From assembly GCF_900323885.1 (NCBI RefSeq), contig NZ_OOHJ01000005.1:310001-374000 (forward strand): DNA of 64,000 nt, in the 5' to 3' direction. Source of the stretch: [Actinomadura] parvosata subsp. kistnae (GTDB lineage Bacteria; Actinomycetota; Actinomycetes; Streptosporangiales; Streptosporangiaceae). Positions 42,647 to 50,362 of this stretch are shown here, in pieces (the first letter of the stretch is position 1; each line of letters begins with the position of its first letter). A program made the translations under genes and the position numbers. The notes under the pieces are model-generated. The model was not told the DNA's origin, did no database searches, and saw nothing but the letters and a program-made list of their open reading frames with translations.

Positions 42647-42660
42647 GGGACCTTCGGCCC
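42647..42660. promoter_or_regulatory. DosR-like box GGGACCTTCGGCCC before HAD gene
   Basis: 14-bp dyad beginning 58 bp before the HAD start at 42589. It is the exact reverse complement of the box at 17785-17798 and has the same distance to its gene as the related box at 17725. Confidence 0.5.
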
Positions 42661-42756
42661 GCCTCACGGGAAGCGGGAGCGCGCAGTGGGTAAACCTCTC
42701 ACCAGGCCGCGCCACGTGAATCCCCGTTCCCACCGCCATGGCAGGAGGCGCCCCGC

Positions 42757-43626
42757 ATGAGAGCGTTGACCGCAGGATCGTTGTCGTTGCTGGCCGTGCT
42801 GGGGGTGGGTGTGGCCGGCTGCGGCGACGCCGGGCCGCCGCGTTCCCAGGGCACCGCCACGCTCAGCCCCGCACCCGCCCCGACCCCGCCCGCCCCGGAC
42901 ACGCCCGTTTCGACCACCCCGGCCCCGGACGCGACCGGTCCCGCCACGGAACCGCCCGCCTCGCCCTCGGCTTCCGCGAGCACGGGACCGCCCGGAGCGG
43001 GGGAGAGCCTGGTCGCCGGCCGCTACCAGCCGCTGTGGCCGTTCTCCAGCCCGGAGGAGGTGGCGGCCTGGCAGCGCGAGTACCGGGCGGGCGGCCACCA
43101 GCCGTGGCACCTCGACGCCCGCGGCACCGCGATCGCCTTCAGCCGCGACTTCCTCGGCTTCTCCGGCATCGACCGCGCCGTCAAGACCGTCACGGACGGC
43201 GCGCACGCGCGCGTCCACGTCGGCTTCGGCGCCGAGGGCGTCGCCGACCCGCCGGTCGCGGCCGTCGTGCACCTCGTCCGGTACGGCTCCGGCCAGGACG
43301 CCCCTTGGGAGGTCGTCGGCACCGACGACACCACGCTCTCCCTGACCAGGCCCGCCTACGGGGCCGCGGTCCGCTCCCCGGTGACCGTCGGCGGGCGCGT
43401 CACCGGCGTGGACGAGAGCATCCGGATCCAGGTCCGCCACCCCGGCTCCGGCTCGCCGGTGGGGCAGCGGTGCTGCGTGAGCGCGGGCGGCCAGAACGCG
43501 CCCTGGTCGGCCTCGGTCACGTTCAGGCGGCAGCCGGGGCGGACGCTGACCATCGTCGCCTCGACCGGCGGCCACGTGGCGCAGGTCGAGCGGTTCGCGG
43601 TGACGGGCGTGACCTCACCGCCCTGA
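42757..43626 (+). CDS. Lipoprotein with Pro/Thr-rich linker and C-terminal Ig-like (Gmad2-like) domain
   Basis: 289 residues: lipoprotein signal with lipobox LGVGVAGC (Cys about 22), an extended Pro/Thr/Ala/Ser linker to about 85, a middle domain (PLWPFSSPEEVAAWQREYRAGGHQPWHLDARGTAIAFSRDFLGF) and a C-terminal beta-rich domain (SPVTVGGRVTGVDESIRIQVRHPG) like Gmad2/Ig-like spore-germination domains. It is surface-anchored; the exact function is unknown. AGGAGG precedes ATG 42757 by 8 bp. A 14-bp repeat spans the stop. Confidence 0.82.
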   Translation: MRALTAGSLSLLAVLGVGVAGCGDAGPPRSQGTATLSPAPAPTPPAPDTPVSTTPAPDATGPATEPPASPSASASTGPPGAGESLVAGRYQPLWPFSSPEEVAAWQREYRAGGHQPWHLDARGTAIAFSRDFLGFSGIDRAVKTVTDGAHARVHVGFGAEGVADPPVAAVVHLVRYGSGQDAPWEVVGTDDTTLSLTRPAYGAAVRSPVTVGGRVTGVDESIRIQVRHPGSGSPVGQRCCVSAGGQNAPWSASVTFRRQPGRTLTIVASTGGHVAQVERFAVTGVTSPP

Positions 43627-43652
43627 CCTCCCCGCCCTGACCTCACTGTCCT
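43611..43652. repeat. Three 14-bp tandem repeats across the lipoprotein stop codon
   Basis: GACCTCACCGCCCT (43611-43624), GACCTCCCCGCCCT (43625-43638), GACCTCACTGTCCT (43639-43652). The TGA stop is formed at the junction of units 1 and 2. Confidence 0.9.
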
Positions 43653-43676
43653 GAGTGGGCCCTAGCATGGGTGGGC

Positions 43677-44576
43677 ATGGAGCTGCGGCAGCTTGAGTAC
43701 TTCGTGGCCGTCGCCGAGGAGGCCGGCTTCACCCGGGCCGCGGAGCGGCTGCACGTGGCCCAGCCCGGCGTCAGCGCGCAGATCCGGCAGCTGGAGCGGG
43801 AGCTGGGCGAGCCGCTGTTCGACCGGTCGGGGCGGGTGGTGCGGCTGACCGCGGTGGGGGAGGCCGTGCTGCCGTACGCGCGGGCCGCGCTGGCGGCGGT
43901 GTCCGGGATGCGGATGGTCGCCGACGAGTTCAGCGGGCTGCTGCGGGGCCGCGTCGTGATGGGCGCGGTGTCCACGCCGTCCGTGCTCGACCTGCCGGGG
44001 ATGCTGGCCGGCTTCCACGAGCGGCATCCGGCGGTGGAGATCTCGCTCGTGGAGTCCGACCCGGGGCGGCTGCTCGATGGCGTCGTCACCGGGCGGATCG
44101 ACCTCGCCCTGCTCGGCCTCGGCGCGCCGCTGCCGCCGGGGCTGGAGGTGCGGGTCGTCGTGGACCAGGAGCTGGTGGCGGCCGTGCACCCCGGGCACGA
44201 GCTGGCCGGGGCGGGGCCCATCGAGGTGACGGAGCTGAAGGGGCTGCCGCTGATCAGCCTGCCGCCCGGCACGGGGCTGCGCACGGCGCTGGAGGAGATG
44301 TGCGCGCGGGCGGGGTTCGCGCCGCACGTGGCGTTCGAGGCCAGCGAGCCGTACGTGCTGGGGCAGCTCGCCGCGCGCGGCCTCGGCGTGGCCGTCCTGC
44401 CCGAGTCGGCGGTCGCGGCGCCCGCGTCCGAGCTGCGCGTGCTGACCTTCAGCGGGTCCGGCCTGCGCGGCCGGATGGGCCTGGTGTGGCGGGGCGGCGG
44501 CGAGCTCAGCCCCGCCGCCAGGGCCTTCGTCGAGCACGCCCGCCGCCACCTGCCCGACCTGGGGCCGGACTGCTAG
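43677..44576 (+). CDS. LysR-family regulator
   Basis: 299-residue LysR regulator: MELRQLEYFVAVAEEAGFTRAAERLHVAQPGVSAQIRQLERELGEPLFDRS is the helix-turn-helix domain, followed by a co-inducer-binding domain. ATG 43677 has no ribosome site but TAGCAT at 43663-43668 would start the mRNA about 2 bp before it. Neighbours are not obvious targets, and the TetR gene 41 bp downstream runs in the same direction. Confidence 0.94.
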   Translation: MELRQLEYFVAVAEEAGFTRAAERLHVAQPGVSAQIRQLERELGEPLFDRSGRVVRLTAVGEAVLPYARAALAAVSGMRMVADEFSGLLRGRVVMGAVSTPSVLDLPGMLAGFHERHPAVEISLVESDPGRLLDGVVTGRIDLALLGLGAPLPPGLEVRVVVDQELVAAVHPGHELAGAGPIEVTELKGLPLISLPPGTGLRTALEEMCARAGFAPHVAFEASEPYVLGQLAARGLGVAVLPESAVAAPASELRVLTFSGSGLRGRMGLVWRGGGELSPAARAFVEHARRHLPDLGPDC

Positions 44577-44577
44577 T

Positions 44578-44601
44578 TTACGAACGAGCATTCACTAATC
44601 G
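44578..44601. promoter_or_regulatory. Operator-like imperfect dyad before TetR gene
   Basis: TTTACGAACGAGCATTCACTA with half-sites GAACGAGC and GCATTC arranged as an imperfect dyad, in an AT-richer segment starting two bases after the LysR stop and 17 bp before the TetR start. It resembles TetR autoregulatory sites such as those with (T)GAACG/CGTTC. Confidence 0.4.
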
Positions 44602-44617
44602 TCGGGGGGACACGATC

Positions 44618-45205
44618 ATGGGCAGGCCCCGCACCACCAGCGACGAGGCCATCCTGGGGGCGACCGCCCGCGCCATCGGGCGGCACGGCCCGCAGGGCCT
44701 CACGCTGGCCGCCGTGGCCCAGGAGGCCGGGCTGTCCCCGGCCACGCTCGTGCAGCGGTTCGGCTCCAAGCGCGGCCTGCTGCTCGCCTTCGCCGCGCAC
44801 GCCGCCGGCGCCGCCGCCGAGCCGTTCCAACGCGCCCGCCAGGAGCACCGCTCACCCCTGGCCGCCCTCCAGGCCGCGCTCGTGCACCTGTCGGAAGGCG
44901 TGTCCACGCCGGAGGAGCTGTCCGGCAGCCTCGGGTTCCTGCAGCTCGACCTGACCGACCCCGACTTCCGCGCGCACGCGGCCGAGCACGCCCGCCGCAC
45001 CCGCGACGAGATCGCCGCCCTGCTCGCCGACGCCGTGGCCGCCGGGGAGCTGCGCGGCGACGCGCAGGCGGCCCCGCTGGCCAGGGCGGTGCAGACCACC
45101 TACAACGGCACCCTCATCCTGTGGGCGCTGACCGGCGACGGCCCGCTGCCCGGCGCGATGCGCGCCGCCCTCGCCCAGACGCTGGGCCCGTACCTCGCCG
45201 GATGA
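44618..45205 (+). CDS. TetR/AcrR-family regulator
   Basis: 195 residues: SDEAILGATARAIGRHGPQGLTLAAVAQEAGLSPATLVQRFGSKRGLLLAF is the DNA-binding domain; the rest is a ligand domain (RAVQTTYNGTLILWALTGDG). GGGGGGA precedes ATG 44618. The dyad at 44578 may be its own operator. No clear target is seen. Confidence 0.92.
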   Translation: MGRPRTTSDEAILGATARAIGRHGPQGLTLAAVAQEAGLSPATLVQRFGSKRGLLLAFAAHAAGAAAEPFQRARQEHRSPLAALQAALVHLSEGVSTPEELSGSLGFLQLDLTDPDFRAHAAEHARRTRDEIAALLADAVAAGELRGDAQAAPLARAVQTTYNGTLILWALTGDGPLPGAMRAALAQTLGPYLAG

Positions 45206-45332
45206 GTTCTCGACTCCGCGACGCTCCGGGCCAAGACTGGACCGACGGCCCCCGCCGCGAGGCATGATCGTTATCGCAGGACCCATGGCCACCGGGCCGC
45301 CGGCACGGTGGCCGCAACGCTTCGAGGTGCTC

Positions 45333-46232
45333 ATGACCCAAGTGGAAGACCCCGCGCCGCAGTCGCAGTCGCAGTCGCTGGCGGAGCTGGCCCGCAGGTA
45401 CGGGCTCAGGCCCGCCATCGCGCGTCCCCGCTTCCCCGTCTACCTGCGCCAGCTCTGGCAGCGGCGGCACTTCGTGCTGACGTACGCGACCTCCCGCAAC
45501 GTCTCCAAGTATTCGGGCTCGGCCCTGGGCCAGCTCTGGCAGGTGCTCACCCCGCTGCTGAACGCGGCCATCTACTATGTGATGTTCGGCCTCATCCTCG
45601 GCGGCAGCAAGAACATCCACAACTATCCCGCGTTCCTGCTCACCGGCATGTTCGTCTTCACCTACACCCAGCGCACCGTCACCGCCGGAGCCAAGTCGAT
45701 CTCCGGCAACCTGTCGCTGATCCGCGCCCTGCACTTCCCCCGGGCGTCGCTGCCGCTGGCGTACACGATCCAGGAGTTGCAGCAGCTCGTCATCTCCATG
45801 GGCGTGCTGCTCGTCATCGTGCTCCTCACGCACGAGCCGCTGACGCTGTTCTGGCTGATGATCCCGATCGTGCTGGTGCTGCAGACCATGTTCAACATCG
45901 GCGCGGGGCTGGTGCTGGCCAGGCTCGGCGCCTCGCTGCGGGACCTCAACCAGCTCCTGCCGTTCATCATGCGGACCTGGCTGTACGCCTCCGGCGTGTT
46001 CTTCGCCATCCACGACAAGGTCGTCAACAGCGCCGGGCTGCCCGAATGGGTGGCCACCGTCATGTACCTGAACCCGGCGGCCTCCTACATCGAGTGGATG
46101 CGCGACATCCTCATCGCGGGCCACACCCCGCCGCAGCTGGTGTGGATGTCGTGCGTCGTGTGGGCGGTCGTCGCGCTCGCCGCCGGCTTCTGGTACTTCT
46201 GGCGCGCCGAGGACCGCTACGGACGCGGCTGA
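45333..46232 (+). CDS. ABC-2 polysaccharide/teichoic-acid export permease, no ATPase nearby
   Basis: 299-residue TagG/RfbA-like permease with six membrane helices: GSALGQLWQVLTPLLNAAIYYVMFGLILGGS, FPAFLLTGMFVFTYTQRTV-like segment, ISMGVLLVIVLLTHEP, then a long re-entrant helix pair and FWYFWRAEDRYG at the end. Such permeases normally pair with a TagH-like ATPase encoded next to them; neither neighbour is one. The N-terminal tail has a QSQSQS stretch. ATG 45333 is preferred over 45285. Confidence 0.9.
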   Translation: MTQVEDPAPQSQSQSLAELARRYGLRPAIARPRFPVYLRQLWQRRHFVLTYATSRNVSKYSGSALGQLWQVLTPLLNAAIYYVMFGLILGGSKNIHNYPAFLLTGMFVFTYTQRTVTAGAKSISGNLSLIRALHFPRASLPLAYTIQELQQLVISMGVLLVIVLLTHEPLTLFWLMIPIVLVLQTMFNIGAGLVLARLGASLRDLNQLLPFIMRTWLYASGVFFAIHDKVVNSAGLPEWVATVMYLNPAASYIEWMRDILIAGHTPPQLVWMSCVVWAVVALAAGFWYFWRAEDRYGRG

Positions 46233-46292
46233 CCCGGCACTCAGACGGCTCGCGGGCGGTACGGGCGCCGCTGACCCCGGCGCTCAGGCGGT
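46227..46292. repeat. Two copies of a ~41-bp unit spanning two convergent stop codons
   Basis: Copy 1 begins CGGCTGACCCGGCACTCAG (with the permease TGA), copy 2 begins CCGCTGACCCCGGCGCTCAG (with the acyltransferase stop on the other strand as TCA). Both continue with GGCGGTACG. The duplication fills the 51-bp spacer between the convergent genes. Confidence 0.75.
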
Positions 46293-47318
46293 ACGCCAGC
46301 CCGGCTCCACCCACCCCGCGACCTCGGGCAGCCCCAGCCGGAAGCGGGCCCGCGGCGCCTGGCCGAGCCGGTAGGAGACCGAGCCGAACGTCCGGATCGG
46401 CCATTCCGGGACGCCCGGCACGCAGATCGGCACCGTGTCGTCCGTCAGCAGCTCCTCGGCCTCGGCCGCCGACCCCTCCGCCCGCCACGCGGCGTCGAGG
46501 AAGCTCAGCCGGGCCTGCGAATCCCGGACGCTGCCCCGTTCCCGCAGCTCCCGCAGCGCGCCCTCGTCCAGATCCGCGCTGGCCAGCGCATGATTGGTGT
46601 GCACCAGGCGGCCCTCCCGCAGCGGGACGGGCACCGCGCCGCCCGCCGAGCACTCCAGGCTCTCGATGCCGCCACCGTCGCCGACCGCGTAGTGCTGGCC
46701 GCTGGCATGCGGCACGCCCCGCACGAACGCCGCCGCCCCGGCCCGGTCACGGTGCGCCAGCGCGCCGCGGATCACGGCGGCCACCGGCAGCCCGTGCGGG
46801 TCACCGTTCAGCATGCCCAGCGTGTTCACGCACACCGCGACGCCCGCCGCGTTCACGCCGGTCAGCGCCAGCATCCCGGCGGAGGTCAGCACGAGCTGCT
46901 CGGGAGCGTCGTGCGGGCGCAGGCGCAGGATCAGCTGCGAGCCGTCCATGAACGCCGGCAGATCCATGTTCTGCGCCAGCCGGGCGCCCGAACCGCCCCG
47001 GCCGGCCCCCACGACGCTGCAACCATGCCGGCGCAGGTACTGGCGGCGCATCCACCACGCCTCGTCCATCCAGTTGCAGGCCACCACGTCCGCGAACGGC
47101 ACCCCGGCGCCCTCCGCGATGCCGCGCAGCTCATCCGCCAGCCCCGGCAGCAGCCGCCGGACGGTGCCCAGCAGCGGCGAGCCGGTGACCAGCTCGGCCG
47201 TCGAGCGGGACGTCGACTCCCGCCACACCTCCAGCGCCCGCCGCACCTCCGCCCGCGCCTGCTCACCGTGCGCCCGCCCCATGTCGAGGTGGGTGCCCGC
47301 GCACTCGATCACCGTCAT
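46284..47318 (-). CDS. C45-family autoproteolytic acyltransferase/hydrolase
   Basis: 344-residue Ntn-hydrolase relative of acyl-CoA:6-aminopenicillanic-acid acyltransferase. The N-terminal propeptide region (GRAHGEQARAEVRRAL; GIAEGAGVPFADVVACNWMDE) precedes the autoproteolytic Cys100 (RRHGCSVVGAG), followed by QNMDLP, VNAAGVAVCVNTL and THTNHAL-type blocks (RLVHTNHALA). Self-cleavage before Cys100 would yield the active heterodimer. It probably acylates or deacylates an amino compound; no biosynthetic cluster is nearby. Confidence 0.88.
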   Translation of the reverse strand: MTVIECAGTHLDMGRAHGEQARAEVRRALEVWRESTSRSTAELVTGSPLLGTVRRLLPGLADELRGIAEGAGVPFADVVACNWMDEAWWMRRQYLRRHGCSVVGAGRGGSGARLAQNMDLPAFMDGSQLILRLRPHDAPEQLVLTSAGMLALTGVNAAGVAVCVNTLGMLNGDPHGLPVAAVIRGALAHRDRAGAAAFVRGVPHASGQHYAVGDGGGIESLECSAGGAVPVPLREGRLVHTNHALASADLDEGALRELRERGSVRDSQARLSFLDAAWRAEGSAAEAEELLTDDTVPICVPGVPEWPIRTFGSVSYRLGQAPRARFRLGLPEVAGWVEPGWRTA

Positions 47319-47387
47319 CGCGACCCGCCCGGGTACGCCCTCGCCATCGTCCCCTCCATCACCGGCAACCCGCCAGGCGGTCCGCGA

Positions 47388-48356
47388 TCAACGCAGCACC
47401 CGCCGCGCGGCCGCGATCGTGCCGACGACGGCCGCGGCGGTCAGGACGCGGCGGACGGCGGTCTTCCGCCTGCCGTGCCAGCCTCCCGCCACCGTGCCCG
47501 GCCCCTCGTCCGGCCGGAACAGGTTCCCCGGAGTGTCCGGCGCCGGCTCCTTGCGCGACAGGTGCGTACGGTCCACCTGCACCGCCATCATCCGCTCCGT
47601 CAGCCCGGGAGCGAGCCTCGACTGCACGACCAGGTTACGCCCCATGGGGCCCACCACCACCTCGCGGCGCGGCCGGCGCACGAGGCCGACGACGGCGCGG
47701 GCGACCCGCTCGGCCGGATACACCGGCGGCATCGCCACGGCCCTCCGCCCGGTGTGGTTGGCCGCGTGCTGGAACAGCGGCGTGTCGATCGTGGCCGGCA
47801 TCACCGTGCACACCTTCACCCCGCGCACCCCGTCCAGCCGCAGCTCCTGCCGCAGGCTGGCGCCGAGCGCCCGGACCGCGTGCTTCGACATCCCGTACGC
47901 GTGCGCGTACGGCTGCGCCACCACGCCCACGATCGACGCCACGTTCACCAGCACGCCCTCGCCCCGCTGCCGCAGGTGGGGCAGGGCGGCGCGGGCCCCG
48001 TGCACGTACCCCATGACGTTGACGTCCAGCACCCGGCGGAACTCGTCGAGCGGCACCTCCCCGAACGGCCCGAACAGCGTGACGGCCGCGCAGTTGACCC
48101 ACACGTCGACGCGCCCGAACCGGGCCACCGCCTGCCGGGCGAGCTCCTGGACGGCGTCCGCGTCCGTGACGTCGGTGGGGACGGCGAGCGCCCGCCCGCC
48201 CCGGCGCTCGCACTCCAGCGCCGCCTCCTCCAGCGCCTCCCGCCGCCGCGCCGCCAGCACGACCGCGGCCCCCTTGGCGGCGAACGCCAGGGCCGTGGCC
48301 CTTCCGATCCCGCTGGACGCCCCCGTGATCACCACGACCTTGTCGTTGACTCTCAT
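47388..48356 (-). CDS. SDR-family oxidoreductase with C-terminal extension
   Basis: 322 residues: VVITGASSGIGRATALAFAAKGA, DVTDAD, VWVNCAAV (NNAG variant), catalytic Ser in NVASIVGV and YGMSKHAVRALG, with family end VVVGPMGR. After residue ~255 comes an extra ~65-residue tail ending in a hydrophobic helix (RRVLTAAAVVGTIAAARRVL), possibly a membrane anchor. Relatives (YqjQ-like) act on lipids or hydrophobic carbonyls. ATG 48356 is preferred over GTG 48368. Confidence 0.9.
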   Translation of the reverse strand: MRVNDKVVVITGASSGIGRATALAFAAKGAAVVLAARRREALEEAALECERRGGRALAVPTDVTDADAVQELARQAVARFGRVDVWVNCAAVTLFGPFGEVPLDEFRRVLDVNVMGYVHGARAALPHLRQRGEGVLVNVASIVGVVAQPYAHAYGMSKHAVRALGASLRQELRLDGVRGVKVCTVMPATIDTPLFQHAANHTGRRAVAMPPVYPAERVARAVVGLVRRPRREVVVGPMGRNLVVQSRLAPGLTERMMAVQVDRTHLSRKEPAPDTPGNLFRPDEGPGTVAGGWHGRRKTAVRRVLTAAAVVGTIAAARRVLR

Positions 48357-48484
48357 GGGCAGCGACACCTACCCACCGCCCCCCGCCTAAACGACCGCCC
48401 CTCAGGAGGGCGCTGTGCGGGGCGAGCGGGACCGACCTGGAGGCCGAGCGGTGCGAGTACGATCCGTCGTGGGTGGCGGGTGTC

Positions 48485-50362
48485 TCAGGGGCGGAGGTGG
48501 CCGGACAACCAGCCCACCACCTTGGTCACGAAGCTGATCCGGTTGGCGACCTGCCGGATCTCGTGGCCCTCGTCGTGGAAGATGAGGTGGTCACAGGGGA
48601 CGCCGAGGGCGGTGGCCGCCTCGATCACCTGCTCGGCCTCGTACAGAGGCACGTTGGTGTCCTGGGCGCCGTGGACGACCAGAAGGGGCACGGCCAGCCG
48701 GTCGAGGGCGCGCAGCGGGGACAGGGCGCGCAGCAGGTCCCGGTCGGTCTCCGGGTGGCCGTACTCGCCGACCGCGGCCGCCGCGATCCACGGCTCCGAG
48801 CGGGCGTAGAAGGTCTCGAAGTCGGCGATGCCGCTGACGCTCACGCCGGCGCGGAACAGGCGCGGGTGGGTGACGAGCGTGGCGAGGGTGAGGTAGCCGC
48901 CGTACGACCAGCCCATGCAGGCCAGCCGGGACGGGTCGGCGGCGCCGAGGCGGACCAGCTCGGCGGCGCAGTCCGCCACGTCGTCGACGGCGTGGAAGCG
49001 CAGCTCGCGGTCGTCGGCCTGGCGGAAGGCGCGGCCGTACCCGCCGGAGCCGCGCACGTTCGGCGCGAGCACGCCGATCCCGGCGGCCAGCAGGTTCTGG
49101 TACAGGGGGTTGAAGGCGGGCCGCTCCTGGTCCTCGGGGCCGCCGTGCAGGAACACCACGAACGGCGCCGGCCCGCGCACGTGCGGCGGCCTGTAGAGCC
49201 AGGCGGCCAGGTCGAGGCCGTCGCGGGCGTGCAGGTGCACCAGCTCGGCGCCGGCCGCCGTGGGCAGCGGGCCGGCGCCGGCGGCGTGCCGGTAGCCGCC
49301 CCGGTCCAGGTCGCACAGCAGCACGTGGGACGGCTCCCGCGGGCTCTGCGCGGCCAGCGCGGCCAGGGTGCCGTCCCAGCCGATCCTGGCCGAGGTGACC
49401 AGGTCGGCGGGCGGCGGCGGGAGGTGCCGCAGCTCGCCGCGTTCCAGCTCCATGACGTCCAGTTCGGAGCGGCCGTGCACGTTCCACAGCAGCAGCGCGC
49501 GGCGGCCGTCGGCGCTGAGCGCGAGCCGGTCCAGCTCCGCGTCCGGCCGTTCCGCCAGGACGACGGCCTCGGCGCCGTTCCGCACGGCCAGCAGCGCGGC
49601 CCGGTCGCGGCCCGCGTCCGAGACGAGGTAGGCGATGTCACCGCCGGGGGAGAGCGCTCCCGCGTCGGTGGTGCCGGGCAGGCCGGGCAGCAACGGGCGT
49701 TCGCCGCTCGGCAGGTGCGCGCCCAGCGCCTCGGCGCGCAGGTCGGCCACGAACATGCGCCGCCGGCCGCGCGCGCCCCGCCGCAGCAGCATCGTCGCGT
49801 GGTCCCGGCTGATGGCCACCGGGCGCAGCAGCCTGCCGGACGCGATGACCTGCCGGCCGCCCGTGACGGCGTCGATGAGCGCGGCCTGGGTCAGGCCGGT
49901 GGACGACGTCTCGGCGACCAGCAGCGTCTCGCCCCGTCCCGTCCAGCGGATCAGCGCGGCCGAGCCGCCCTCCGGGGCCGACAGCAGCCGCAGGTCGCCG
50001 CCGTGCGGCTGGACCGTCCACACCTGCGTGTGCTCGCCGCCGCCCGGCGCCACGAGCACCGCCAGGTGCGTCCCGGTCGGCGCCCAGCTCACGTCCACCG
50101 CCGGCTGCGGGCCGGTGTCCACGACCCACGCCTCGTCGGCGCCCCGGAGCGGCTGGATCCACACCCGGGGAGAGCCGCCGTGGTCGCTGACGAACGCCAC
50201 CGCGCTGTTGTCGGGGGCCAGCGCGGGCGCCAGGCAGCTCCACGCGGTCAGGCTCTCGGCGGCGGGCAGGTGCGGCAGCCCGCCGAGCAGGTGCACCCTC
50301 CCATCAGGGTGCGGCGGGCCACCGGTGAGGCCCGGTGTCACGCTTTCCGTCGCAGGTCGCAT
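48485..50362 (-). CDS. S9-family (prolyl oligopeptidase-like) peptidase
   Basis: 625 residues: N-terminal beta-propeller (about 40-350, WD/PQQ-like blades with SPAPDNSAVAFVSD-like repeats) and a C-terminal alpha/beta-hydrolase with Ser486 (MGWSYGGYLT), Asp568 (VHGAQDTNVP) and His600 (HDEGHEI). It starts on the last base of the amidotransferase stop (TGATG), so both are co-translated. In related dipeptide-amide systems a peptidase recycles the product; a role in turnover of the product made by its neighbours is inference. Confidence 0.93.
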   Translation of the reverse strand: MRPATESVTPGLTGGPPHPDGRVHLLGGLPHLPAAESLTAWSCLAPALAPDNSAVAFVSDHGGSPRVWIQPLRGADEAWVVDTGPQPAVDVSWAPTGTHLAVLVAPGGGEHTQVWTVQPHGGDLRLLSAPEGGSAALIRWTGRGETLLVAETSSTGLTQAALIDAVTGGRQVIASGRLLRPVAISRDHATMLLRRGARGRRRMFVADLRAEALGAHLPSGERPLLPGLPGTTDAGALSPGGDIAYLVSDAGRDRAALLAVRNGAEAVVLAERPDAELDRLALSADGRRALLLWNVHGRSELDVMELERGELRHLPPPPADLVTSARIGWDGTLAALAAQSPREPSHVLLCDLDRGGYRHAAGAGPLPTAAGAELVHLHARDGLDLAAWLYRPPHVRGPAPFVVFLHGGPEDQERPAFNPLYQNLLAAGIGVLAPNVRGSGGYGRAFRQADDRELRFHAVDDVADCAAELVRLGAADPSRLACMGWSYGGYLTLATLVTHPRLFRAGVSVSGIADFETFYARSEPWIAAAAVGEYGHPETDRDLLRALSPLRALDRLAVPLLVVHGAQDTNVPLYEAEQVIEAATALGVPCDHLIFHDEGHEIRQVANRISFVTKVVGWLSGHLRP

